DNA of 15,185 bases from Verrucomicrobiota bacterium (lineage in GTDB: Bacteria > Verrucomicrobiota > Verrucomicrobiia > Chthoniobacterales > UBA10450): contig QHOD01000035.1 of NCBI GenBank assembly GCA_003218615.1, positions 1 to 15,185 on the forward strand, given 5' to 3'. How positions within the stretch are numbered: the stretch's first letter is position 1; each line of letters opens with the position of its first letter. Below, in pieces: positions 1 to 7,485 of this stretch. Below the pieces are notes generated by a model. That model did no database searches. It had not been told where the DNA came from and worked only from the letters and a program-made list of their open reading frames with translations. The translations under genes and the position numbers were made by a program.

Positions 1-2727
1 GCGCTCATTACGGCCGTGAACCAAGGGGAAGCTGTCTATTATTGCTCGCAGGATATCGTCGGTCCGGCTTCCTGCTATCGAAGCGATACTCTCGGCGCCA
101 GCTACGGCCCCGGTGTGCTTGCCTATACCGGACAAGGCGCGGGCAGCTGCGGCGGACTGCATGGCCACATTCATGTCGCACCAGATGGCACCGCTTGGCT
201 CCCGGTGAACCAGTGCAGCGGACTGCAGGGCGGCGTCTTCAGCACCGACGGCGGCGTAACGTGGGTCACGTTCAATGTGCCCAATGCCGTTTCCCAGATA
301 CAAGGGGCTGATCCGTCGATCGCGATCGATTCAGACAGCAACATCTACTATGCCTATGTCAACAACGAGCCGGTGTCGGCCGGCAATCCGCCTGAAGGCC
401 ATGCGCGCGCGGTGAAAGGTCACCGTAACGCGGATAACACTATCACTTGGAGCAACTACTTCGACATCGGCGCCACGCACGGCATCAAGAATGCGGCGGA
501 AATCGAAGCAGTAGGAGGCACATCGGGCCGAGCGGGGGTTGGTTTCCTTGGCACTGATGTCGCCGGAGATTACCAGGCATCGAGTTTCCCAGGCAAATGG
601 TATGCGTTTATCGCCACCACGTACAACGGCGGCGCGACCTGGACGACTGTCAATGCCACCCCAAATGATCCAGTACAAAGCATGACCGGCATCTGGCAGC
701 AGGGCGGCAGCCATGATGATCGCAATCTACTGGATTTCAACGAAATCACCGCGGACGACAAAGGCCGGGTTCTTTATGGCTATAGTGACGGTTGCGTCAG
801 CGACGGTTGCATCGGCGGCACTGCCCCCAACGATTTCGTCGCCTTTATGCGTGTGGCCCGCCAGTCAGGCGGCAAGAGTTTGTTCGCTACCAATGACGGA
901 AACACGGACACCACCACGGCGTTGGCGCCAAAACCGCCGTGTCTCTCGGGCACACGCGACGTCACTGCTTCGCATCTCAGTTGGAAGGCACCGGATAACG
1001 GCGGCTCGGACATCACTAGCTACCAAATCTTGCGCGGAACCAGCTCTGGCACCGAGGTCTTACTGGGCCAGACTAGCGGCAGTAAGACGACATTTCAGGA
1101 TACGACGGCCGATCCATCCGTGCCGCATTATTTCTATGTCGTCAAAGCGGTGAATGCGGTCGGTACCAGCAATGCAAGCAACGAGATAGATCTGACGGTC
1201 GGGCCCACTCCGCCGGTAGTTCTGCCTTATTCGTGCAGTGGTAACAACGTCGTCACCGATGCGTCAGGGGACGCCATCAATCCCGCTCCAGGCGGGCTAG
1301 GTCCAACTAGCCAGGCCGACATCACAGCGATCTCATTTTCCGCCGATACTCCGGCGACAACAATTACCACTAAGATGACGCTGGCGAATCTGACCGACAC
1401 GCCATCGCCCGGCACAACGTTTACAACCTATTATGTCGTTTGGACAGCGAACAACGGAAAGACGTACGCGACCCAGGTTGACGTGAGTCCCGGACCTCTC
1501 GTCACCTACACGTGGGGAGAATTCAACACCGGCAACAATCAGCTCTCCACTTTCAACAGCACGACAGGCACCTTTAATCCTGGCGTTAACGGCACGATCA
1601 CCGCGGACGTGCCGATGAGTGGCGTCGGAAATCCCACCATTCCGATCACGAATGTGAACGGCACGCCGGCAGTAACCAATCCTTACGGACTGACAATTGC
1701 TGGAGAAGGAGCGGTCGGATCTGGATTGGTCTTCACTCAGCCCATGGATCGCGCCCCGGACACCGGCTTCGGTCAAAAATGGGCAGTTTGTCCTCCTCCG
1801 CTTCAGATAACTATCCAAACAACTCCTGCCGGTCGCACATACAGCGTCGATGGCGCGGTTTACATCGCCACCCACACATTTTCGTGGACGCGGGGTTCGA
1901 CGCATACCATTGCGGCCCCTACGCCGCAGGACGGTGGCACAGGTGTGCGCTACTACTTTAGTAGCTGGAGTGACGGCGGGGCCATCTCTCATACCGTTGC
2001 CCCAACCACGAACACGACCTACACGGCGAAATTTGGCACCCAATATTACCTGACCATGAACGCTGGGACAGGGGGCAAGGTAAGTCCCGCGAGCAGCTGG
2101 AGAACCGCTGGCACAAGTGTCTCCATCAGTGCAACGCCATCCGCCGGTTACAGTTTCAGCAAGTGGACCGGCAGCGGAGCGGGCTCCTTTTCTGGAACGA
2201 CTAATCCGGTTAACATCACGATGAACGGGCCTATCACCGAGACAGCTACCTTTACGCCCCCAATGCAGGTGACTGTCCAAGCAACTCCCGCCGGTCGTAC
2301 GTTCAGCGTCGATGGCACCAATTACAGCGCCGCGAAAACATTTAACTGGACGCCGGGTTCGTCTCATACCATCGCGACCACTACGCCGCAGGCCGGTGAC
2401 CCAGGTGTTCGCTACTACTTTAGTAGCTGGAGTGACGGCGGGGCCATCTCACATACCGTCGCCCCAACCCAGAGCACGACCTACACGGCGAAATTCGGCA
2501 CCCAATATTACCTGACCATGACCGCTGGGACAGGCGGCCATGTAAGTCCCGGGAGCAACTGGAAAACCAGTGGCAGCAGTGTCTCGATCAGCGCAACGCC
2601 ATCCACCGGTTATAGCTTCAGCAATTGGACTGGCAGCGGCACGGGCTCATACTCTGGACCGGATAATCCGCGTTCCATCACCATAATGGGACCCATCAGC
2701 GAGACGGCCAACTTTACCCATAACTGA
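1..2727 (+). CDS. Secreted sialidase-like protein with FN3 domain and InlB-like repeats (5' end missing)
   Basis: The frame is open from the first base, so the true start and any signal peptide lie off the left edge; the GTG at 16 is not taken as the start. Residue numbers count from that GTG. Residues about 1-290 resemble the BNR/sialidase family: an Asp-box STDGGVTW near 76-83, a second (YNGGATW) near 203, and a conserved-looking stretch RNLLDFNEITADDKGRVLYG. I cannot identify the sialidase catalytic arginine triad, so enzyme activity is not claimed. Residues about 305-395 form a fibronectin type III domain. Residues about 405-590 are Thr/Asn/Gly-rich and beta-like, not recognised. From residue 596 to the end are two 154-residue repeats, each made of two divergent InlB B-repeat-like units (SSWSDGG...TTYTAKF, then GYSFSxWTGSG...ETAxF). 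The protein ends ETANFTHN, with no LPXTG, PEP-CTERM or other anchor seen. It is probably an extracellular carbohydrate- or surface-binding protein; substrate unknown. Confidence 0.8.
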   Translation, partial: ALITAVNQGEAVYYCSQDIVGPASCYRSDTLGASYGPGVLAYTGQGAGSCGGLHGHIHVAPDGTAWLPVNQCSGLQGGVFSTDGGVTWVTFNVPNAVSQIQGADPSIAIDSDSNIYYAYVNNEPVSAGNPPEGHARAVKGHRNADNTITWSNYFDIGATHGIKNAAEIEAVGGTSGRAGVGFLGTDVAGDYQASSFPGKWYAFIATTYNGGATWTTVNATPNDPVQSMTGIWQQGGSHDDRNLLDFNEITADDKGRVLYGYSDGCVSDGCIGGTAPNDFVAFMRVARQSGGKSLFATNDGNTDTTTALAPKPPCLSGTRDVTASHLSWKAPDNGGSDITSYQILRGTSSGTEVLLGQTSGSKTTFQDTTADPSVPHYFYVVKAVNAVGTSNASNEIDLTVGPTPPVVLPYSCSGNNVVTDASGDAINPAPGGLGPTSQADITAISFSADTPATTITTKMTLANLTDTPSPGTTFTTYYVVWTANNGKTYATQVDVSPGPLVTYTWGEFNTGNNQLSTFNSTTGTFNPGVNGTITADVPMSGVGNPTIPITNVNGTPAVTNPYGLTIAGEGAVGSGLVFTQPMDRAPDTGFGQKWAVCPPPLQITIQTTPAGRTYSVDGAVYIATHTFSWTRGSTHTIAAPTPQDGGTGVRYYFSSWSDGGAISHTVAPTTNTTYTAKFGTQYYLTMNAGTGGKVSPASSWRTAGTSVSISATPSAGYSFSKWTGSGAGSFSGTTNPVNITMNGPITETATFTPPMQVTVQATPAGRTFSVDGTNYSAAKTFNWTPGSSHTIATTTPQAGDPGVRYYFSSWSDGGAISHTVAPTQSTTYTAKFGTQYYLTMTAGTGGHVSPGSNWKTSGSSVSISATPSTGYSFSNWTGSGTGSYSGPDNPRSITIMGPISETANFTHN
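1801..2724 (+). repeat. Two tandem 462-bp (154-codon) coding repeats
   Basis: The copies begin at 1801 and 2263 and match base for base over long stretches with a constant 462-bp offset. A 41-nt block starting at 1948 is identical to that starting at 2410, and shorter identical blocks follow around the TTYTAKF and YYLTM codons. Identity at silent sites points to recent duplication or gene conversion. The copies stay in frame and add stalk-like beta domains to the C-terminus of the secreted protein. Confidence 0.92.
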
Positions 2728-2841
2728 TCGTCCCTCGCTCTGCTCGGGAAAATCGCTCCGATCGCAATTTGAAACTGCAGGCGAGTCGGATGCGCGTGGG
2801 TGCGGTTTTGGGCAGAGCTTTCGCTCTGGCCTTTGCCCGGT

Positions 2842-3309
2842 ATGATAAACCCGGAAAAACCGAGAGAGACATTGCGTATTTTTGTTGTGGCCGACACGCA
2901 CAATCGTTTGCCGGAAAACGTGAAAAAAATCGCCAGGGATGCGGATGAAATCTGGCATCTCGGAGACGTTTGCGCGGAAACCATTCTCGACGAGCTTCGC
3001 GCGATCGGCCCTCGGGTAACTTTAGTCCGCGGAAATTGCGACTCCAATTTCGAATGGCCGCTGGTTGTCGATCTTGTGCGCGGAGGTTTGAAATTCCGCC
3101 TCCAACACATCCCGCCAGGCCGGCCGCCGGACGATGTCGATGTTCTCCTGCATGGACACACGCACGTCCCGCGCAATGAAAGACGCGGGAACGTGCTATT
3201 TCTGAATCCGGGCTGCGTGACGCGACCCAACCGCGGTTCGGCCCCAAGTGCGGCGTGGCTTGAAATTACGGATGGAAAAATTAATTGGAAGCTCGTCCCG
3301 CTCCGCTGA
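2842..3309 (+). CDS. YfcE/MJ0936-family metallophosphoesterase
   Basis: This 155-residue protein has the full metal-binding set of calcineurin-like phosphoesterases of the YfcE/MJ0936 type: ADTH (17-20), GD (41-42), GNCD (64-67), His89, GHTH (105-108), and NPGCVTRP near 124 where the family usually has NPGSV. The family hydrolyses phosphodiester model substrates with Mn2+ or similar metals; the natural substrate here is unknown. Length is normal. The start is uncertain. ATG 2842 lacks a Shine-Dalgarno sequence and sits inside TATGAT (2841-2846), which looks like a -10 box. TTG 2872, preceded by GAGAG, would give MRIFVVADTH, closer to typical family N-termini. GTG 2800 is also in frame. It is 87 bp upstream of nuoH on the same strand, so it may be a separate unit or the first gene of the operon; no link to complex I is known. 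Confidence 0.88.
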   Translation: MINPEKPRETLRIFVVADTHNRLPENVKKIARDADEIWHLGDVCAETILDELRAIGPRVTLVRGNCDSNFEWPLVVDLVRGGLKFRLQHIPPGRPPDDVDVLLHGHTHVPRNERRGNVLFLNPGCVTRPNRGSAPSAAWLEITDGKINWKLVPLR

Positions 3310-3396
3310 GGCAATCTTGCCAATTATTTCCGTTTCAGCTGCCGCCAAACGATTCTGCCTTGATTAAACAATCGGGCATCGCTTTCCTTCATCGCA

Positions 3397-4584
3397 GTGA
3401 GCGAGTCCATCGATCAGATCTTCGTCAGCGGAAAGCAATGGCTGCTTTCGTGGCTAACAGGCGCACCCAGCTGGGTGATCCAGATTGCATCGAGTCTGAT
3501 TAACATTTTCGCGTTGCTAGCAGTGTTTCTTACGCTCTTTGCGCTTATGTCCGTGCTGGAACGGAAAATCCTCGGGCGCATTCAAAATCGTTATGGCCCG
3601 AATCGCGTCGGACCGTTCGGGCTTTTTCAACCAATAGCCGACGGCATCAAGATGCTCATTAAGGAAGACATCGTGCCCGCGCGCGCCGACAAGATTGTGC
3701 ATTTTCTGGCCCCGGTTTTGATTGCTGCCACGGCGATTCTTGCCCTCGGCATTATTCCTTACGGCCGGAACATGACCCCGTTTACGATTGACGGCGGTAT
3801 CCTCTTTTTCTTTGCCGTTGGATCGACGACGGAACTCGCCGTCTTTATGGCTGGCTGGGGAAGCAACAACAAGTTTTCGATGCTCGGCGCGATGCGCGCG
3901 ATTGCGCAAATGATCAGTTACGAGCTCCCGCTCATTATAACCGTGCTTCCCGTGGTAATGGTGGTCGGCTCGCTCACGCCCGAGTCGATTGTCGCGGCGC
4001 AAAATGGCTACGCGTTTGACTTTGTGCCGCGCTGGTTCGTCTTCACCCCTTGGGGCGCCGCTGCGTTCATTCTGTTTTTCGTCTCCGGTCTGGTGGAATC
4101 GAACCGCACTCCATTCGATGTACCCGAAGGCGAATCCGAAATTGTGGCTGGACACATGACCGAATATTCCGGTTTTAAATACGCAACCTTTTTCATGGCG
4201 GAATACATCGGCATGTTCGCCATCACCGGACTGGCTGCGACGTTGTTCCTCGGCGGCTGGCATGCGCCGGCTCGCGCGCTGGAATTTGTTCCATCCTACG
4301 TCTGGTTTTTCGCGAAACTGAACGCCCTGCTTTTCGTTTACGTCTGGCTTCGCGGAACGCTGCCGCGGACTCGCGTCGATCAGATCATGAATTTCGCCTG
4401 GAAATTCATGTTGCCGATGGCGTTCACCTGCGTCATCGCGGCCGCCGTCTGGCATTACGCCGGTCGCGGCTGGCGGGGATGGCTCTGCTCGTTCGCCGTG
4501 ATCGCAGTGGTTTACTTCACATTGTCGATCTTACTCGACACGCGAAGGAAATTCGCCCCGCGCACCTACCGTTTCGCAGAATGA
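3397..4584 (+). CDS. nuoH: NADH-quinone oxidoreductase subunit H (complex I)
   Basis: NuoH/ND1 is the membrane subunit that contacts the peripheral arm and shapes the quinone-binding pocket. The 395-residue product shows the family signatures: SVLERKILGRIQNRYGPNRVG at about 52-72 followed by FGLFQPIADGIKMLIKED, and NRTPFDVPEGESEIVAG near 234-250, with about eight hydrophobic segments. It is somewhat longer than many NuoH proteins, mainly from about 30 extra N-terminal residues. GTG 3397 is the only start codon between the upstream in-frame stop (3361-3363) and the conserved core; no clear Shine-Dalgarno sequence precedes it. Its TGA overlaps the ATG of the next gene (ATGA at 4581-4584). nuoI, which usually follows nuoH, is absent. 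The gene before it is not a nuo gene, so the operon as seen starts at nuoH. Confidence 0.96.
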   Translation: MSESIDQIFVSGKQWLLSWLTGAPSWVIQIASSLINIFALLAVFLTLFALMSVLERKILGRIQNRYGPNRVGPFGLFQPIADGIKMLIKEDIVPARADKIVHFLAPVLIAATAILALGIIPYGRNMTPFTIDGGILFFFAVGSTTELAVFMAGWGSNNKFSMLGAMRAIAQMISYELPLIITVLPVVMVVGSLTPESIVAAQNGYAFDFVPRWFVFTPWGAAAFILFFVSGLVESNRTPFDVPEGESEIVAGHMTEYSGFKYATFFMAEYIGMFAITGLAATLFLGGWHAPARALEFVPSYVWFFAKLNALLFVYVWLRGTLPRTRVDQIMNFAWKFMLPMAFTCVIAAAVWHYAGRGWRGWLCSFAVIAVVYFTLSILLDTRRKFAPRTYRFAE

Positions 4585-5414
4585 ACAACACCGCTTTTGT
4601 TGTCATCGCTATTCTGACGTTGGCCGGCGCTCTGGCTGCCGCAACTTTGCAAAAACTCATGCACGCAGCGCTGAGTTTCGCCGTGACGTTTGTCGGAATC
4701 GCCGCATTCTTCTTTCTGCTGGGCGCGGAGTTCGTCGGGTTGGTGCAGGTTTTTGTTTACATCGGTGCGGTCGCAGTCCTGATCGTTTTCACGATTCTCC
4801 TGACGCGGCGCGATGTCGAAAAAGATCGCGGCTTCAACTGGAGCGGCGTTGTCGTTGCCATTGCTATGTTTGGCGGCTTAATCTGGGCGATTCTCAAGAC
4901 GCAATCGCTTTCCATGGCCGCGCCGGAAATTCCAGCGCTCACTGTCAAGCGAATCGGTGAAGTGTTGATGACCAGTTACGTCTGGCCACTGCAATGTGTG
5001 GGGCTTCTGCTCACCGCCGCGCTGATCGGAGCGCTCATTCTTGTGATGCAATCGCCAGCACGCGAGACGCGTGCGCTACCCAATCAAATTCGCTGCGCAA
5101 TGACTCCAACGCTTCAACTCTTTCTCATCGTTTCCGCCGCGCTGTTTTGCATTGGATTGCTGGCCGCATTGAGCCGGCGTCACGCCATTTTCATCTTGAT
5201 CGGCATCGAGATCATGCTCGCGGCAGCAAATCTCAACTTCATCGCCTTCTGGCGTTTCAGCCCCGAACCACACCAACCCACTGGGGTAATGATCGCAATT
5301 TTCTCCATCGCCATCGCCGCAGCCGAAGCCGCTGTCGGACTCGCGCTGGTCATTTCCGTTTACCGCCACTACCGAACAACGAATGTCGATCAGCTCGATC
5401 AACTCAAAGGATGA
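4581..5414 (+). CDS. nuoJK: Fused NADH-quinone oxidoreductase subunits J and K
   Basis: One open frame of 277 residues carries a whole NuoJ (about 1-160) and a whole NuoK (174-277), with no stop between them. NuoJ shows GAEFVGLVQVFVYIGAVAVL (48-67), the conserved TM3 segment. NuoK shows GIEIMLAAANLNF with the TM2 glutamate (residue 210 of the fusion, NuoK Glu37) and AAAEAAVGLAL with the TM3 glutamate (249, NuoK Glu76), both needed for proton transfer in the family. The join is ALPNQIRCA-MTPTLQLF. ATG 5100 would be the normal nuoK start and still overlaps a TGA (5101-5103) in the next frame, as expected if the genes were once separate with an ATGA overlap. No Shine-Dalgarno sequence precedes 5100. 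A true fusion is likely; internal initiation or a sequencing indel near the nuoJ 3' end are alternatives. Confidence 0.9.
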   Translation: MNNTAFVVIAILTLAGALAAATLQKLMHAALSFAVTFVGIAAFFFLLGAEFVGLVQVFVYIGAVAVLIVFTILLTRRDVEKDRGFNWSGVVVAIAMFGGLIWAILKTQSLSMAAPEIPALTVKRIGEVLMTSYVWPLQCVGLLLTAALIGALILVMQSPARETRALPNQIRCAMTPTLQLFLIVSAALFCIGLLAALSRRHAIFILIGIEIMLAAANLNFIAFWRFSPEPHQPTGVMIAIFSIAIAAAEAAVGLALVISVYRHYRTTNVDQLDQLKG

Positions 5415-5490
5415 ATGCTGACCTCGTGCTGCTGCTCGCCTGGCGCGCCGAAGGCTTGCGAAGGCGGGCGCTCCTGATCGTAATCGTCCC
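5411..5490. mobile_element. Probable 80-bp REP/MITE-like insertion between nuoK and nuoL
   Basis: ATGAAT occurs at 5411-5416, overlapping the nuoK stop, and again at 5491-5496, the nuoL start. Removing 5411-5490 would restore a direct ATGA overlap between nuoK and nuoL, like the nuoH/J and nuoM2/N junctions, with AAAGG in front. The interior holds an imperfect inverted repeat (GCGCGCC at 5443-5449 with GGCGGGCGC at 5463-5471) around a GAAGG...GCGAAGG core, a composition typical of short palindromic dispersed repeats. The 6-bp repeat may be a target-site duplication. This is inference: one copy is visible here and no transposase is present. Confidence 0.45.
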
Positions 5491-5494
5491 ATGA
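5411..5494 (+). CDS. 27-codon ORF bridging nuoK and nuoL
   Basis: ATG 5411 overlaps the nuoK stop (ATGA) and its own stop TGA 5492-5494 overlaps the nuoL start ATG 5491. The product would be 27 residues, part hydrophobic (LVLLLAW) and part basic (RRRALL). It matches no family I recognise and lies wholly within the suspected 80-bp insertion. It is more likely a by-product that keeps ribosomes moving from nuoK to nuoL than a functional peptide. Confidence 0.3.
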   Translation: MNADLVLLLAWRAEGLRRRALLIVIVP

Positions 5495-7485
5495 ATTGGC
5501 TCGTCAACAATCTCTGGCTGATTCCAGCGGTGCCGCTCGCCATTTCGCTGGTGATTTTGAGTCTGGCGAATTCGCGACGTAAAAGTGCGGCGGGACTTGC
5601 AGTCGCTGGCCAAATCGTAGCGCTCGCATTGTCGATCTTCGCGTTTTCGCAAACGCTGCAAACGAGCGAGTTCCGCGCCGTTCAGAATTTCACCTGGTTC
5701 ACCTTCGGCAAGAACGCTCTTCGCATCGGTTGGGTGCTCGATCCGGTCGCCGCCGCGATGCTGATGATGATCGCGCTGGTCGGGCTTTGCATTTTTGTCT
5801 TCAGCATCGGCTACATGGCCGATGATAAAAACTTCACCCGATTTTTCGCGTATCTCTCGTTTTTCTCCGGCGCAATGCTGGGCGTCGTTATCGCCAACAG
5901 TTTGCTCCTACTGTTCGTCTTCTGGGAACTGGTCGGGCTTGCCTCGTATTTGCTCATCGGGTTCTGGATTGAGCGACCCAGCGCCGCAGCAGCGGCAAAA
6001 AAGGCATTTATTACCACACGCATCGGAGACATGGGATTTTTTCTCGGGATGCTCTGGCTCTACCACAGCAGCGGGACGCTTCTCTTTTACGACTCTGGGA
6101 ATGGTTGTCTCGAAAGGGCCGGGCTCGCGATGCTCGGCGGTAGCGCCACTTTCATCGCGCTTTTGATTTTTTGCGGTGCGGTGGGCAAGTCGGGGCAATT
6201 TCCGCTGCACGTCTGGTTGCCCGACGCGATGGAAGGCCCGACGCCCGTCAGCGCATTAATCCACGCCGCCACCATGGTCGCGGCGGGCGTATTTCTCGTC
6301 GCGCGTGTCTATCCGCTGTTTTCGTTAGGCGCAATTAACGGCGTCACGGCCTCTCTTACCGTGGTTGTTTGGATCGGCGTAACCACAGCGCTGATGGCGG
6401 CCCTCATTGCGATCGCTCAGGCCGACATCAAACGCATTCTCGCTTACTCAACTGTGTCGCAGCTTGGTTTGATGATGGTTTCGCTTGGCGTGGGCGGTGT
6501 CGCAGCTGGCATCATGCACCTGCTCGCGCACGGTTTTTTCAAGGCGCTATTGTTCCTCGGCGCCGGCTCGGTCATTCACGGATGTCATCATGAGCAGGAC
6601 ATCCGTAAAATGGGCGGCTTGCGCCGGCTGATGCCCGTGACGTTTCTTACTTATGCCGTTGGCATGATGGCGCTGAGCGGTATGCCGCTCTTTTTTTCGG
6701 GTGGCTGGACCAAAGAAGAAATTCTATACGCAACAGCGCATTGGCCGAAGTCGCACGTGCCCTATTACCTCGTTTTGGCCGGCGTCATTCTGACCGCGCT
6801 CTACATGACGCGCCAAATCATCTACGTCTTTTTCGGGAACCCACGCGTCGCTTCGGAACGGGCGCACGAAAGCCCACGCGTGATGACAATGCCACTGATC
6901 GTGCTCGCGATCTGCGCAATTTTCTTCAGCGTTGTGCTAACCCCTGCCTGGCCATGGTTGCACAGTTATCTTACCGGCGAAGCGACACGATTTGATATCG
7001 CGCATTTGATCCAGCCGATGCTTTTGGTGTCGTTCGTAATGGTCGCAATCGGCATCGGACTCGGTATCCTGATGTACCGCCGCGCCGGCTTGGAAGATCG
7101 ACATCGTTCCGCGGAAACCGATCCGCTCGAATACGCACAGCCTGCGTTATTTCGCTTTCTCGAAAACAGAATGTGGATCGACGAGTTGTACGCGCAGACC
7201 GTGATCGCGTTCAGCCGGACGGCTGCTCACCTCTCCGATTGGATGGATCGATATGTTTGGGACGGTCTGGTGCGTGCTTTCGGCGGCCTCGGCCAGCTTT
7301 TTGGAATCTTTACAACCGACTTCGGCGAGCGCGGTATTAACGCCGGAGTTGATAAAACGACAACCGGCACCCGCGGTCTGGGCCGCATCATGTCCGGATG
7401 GCACTCGGGACAAATCCAAACTTATCTCGGCGTCGTGGCAATCGGCATGCTCGCGCTGTTGCTTCTTTACGCATGGTTGGTTTAA
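5491..7485 (+). CDS. nuoL: NADH-quinone oxidoreductase subunit L (complex I) with extended lateral-helix region
   Basis: NuoL is the distal antiporter-like proton-pumping subunit, with a long lateral helix running along the membrane arm. The 664-residue product keeps the key charged residues: Glu146 in FVFWELVGLASYLLIGFW (TM5), Lys233 in GAVGKSGQFPLHVWLPDAMEGPTPVSALIHAATMV (TM7), and Lys408 in GGWTKEEIL (TM12). AHGFFKALLFLGAGSVIHG (346-364) is the TM10-11 signature. After IDELY (563-567) there are about 80 residues before the last membrane helix, against roughly 53 in the standard NuoL sequences I remember. The surplus of about 27 lies around 603-632, GQLFGIFTTDFGERGINAGV and onward. Such an insertion goes with complexes that have two NuoM subunits, and two nuoM genes follow here. 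ATG 5491 is used. The stop lies 13 nt inside the next gene, suggesting translational coupling. Confidence 0.96.
   Translation: MNWLVNNLWLIPAVPLAISLVILSLANSRRKSAAGLAVAGQIVALALSIFAFSQTLQTSEFRAVQNFTWFTFGKNALRIGWVLDPVAAAMLMMIALVGLCIFVFSIGYMADDKNFTRFFAYLSFFSGAMLGVVIANSLLLLFVFWELVGLASYLLIGFWIERPSAAAAAKKAFITTRIGDMGFFLGMLWLYHSSGTLLFYDSGNGCLERAGLAMLGGSATFIALLIFCGAVGKSGQFPLHVWLPDAMEGPTPVSALIHAATMVAAGVFLVARVYPLFSLGAINGVTASLTVVVWIGVTTALMAALIAIAQADIKRILAYSTVSQLGLMMVSLGVGGVAAGIMHLLAHGFFKALLFLGAGSVIHGCHHEQDIRKMGGLRRLMPVTFLTYAVGMMALSGMPLFFSGGWTKEEILYATAHWPKSHVPYYLVLAGVILTALYMTRQIIYVFFGNPRVASERAHESPRVMTMPLIVLAICAIFFSVVLTPAWPWLHSYLTGEATRFDIAHLIQPMLLVSFVMVAIGIGLGILMYRRAGLEDRHRSAETDPLEYAQPALFRFLENRMWIDELYAQTVIAFSRTAAHLSDWMDRYVWDGLVRAFGGLGQLFGIFTTDFGERGINAGVDKTTTGTRGLGRIMSGWHSGQIQTYLGVVAIGMLALLLLYAWLV

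Noticed and set aside
1333..2367. Long minus-strand open frame opposite the secreted repeat protein
   Set aside because: Arg/Gly/Ser-rich translation with no domain, and it mirrors the strongly supported plus-strand gene with its repeats; a shadow frame.
2810..2838. Possible stem-loop (GGGCA with TGCCC, or CAGAG with CTCTG) before the phosphoesterase gene
   Set aside because: The two pairings exclude each other and both are short; no T run or known regulatory motif.
3310..3321. Short inverted repeat GGCAATCTTGCC just after the phosphoesterase stop
   Set aside because: The stem is only 4-5 bp with a tiny loop and is followed by mixed AT sequence, not a T run; too weak to call a terminator.
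3517..4455. Minus-strand open frame of 312 codons opposite nuoH
   Set aside because: Highly charged low-complexity translation antisense to clear nuoH; shadow frame.
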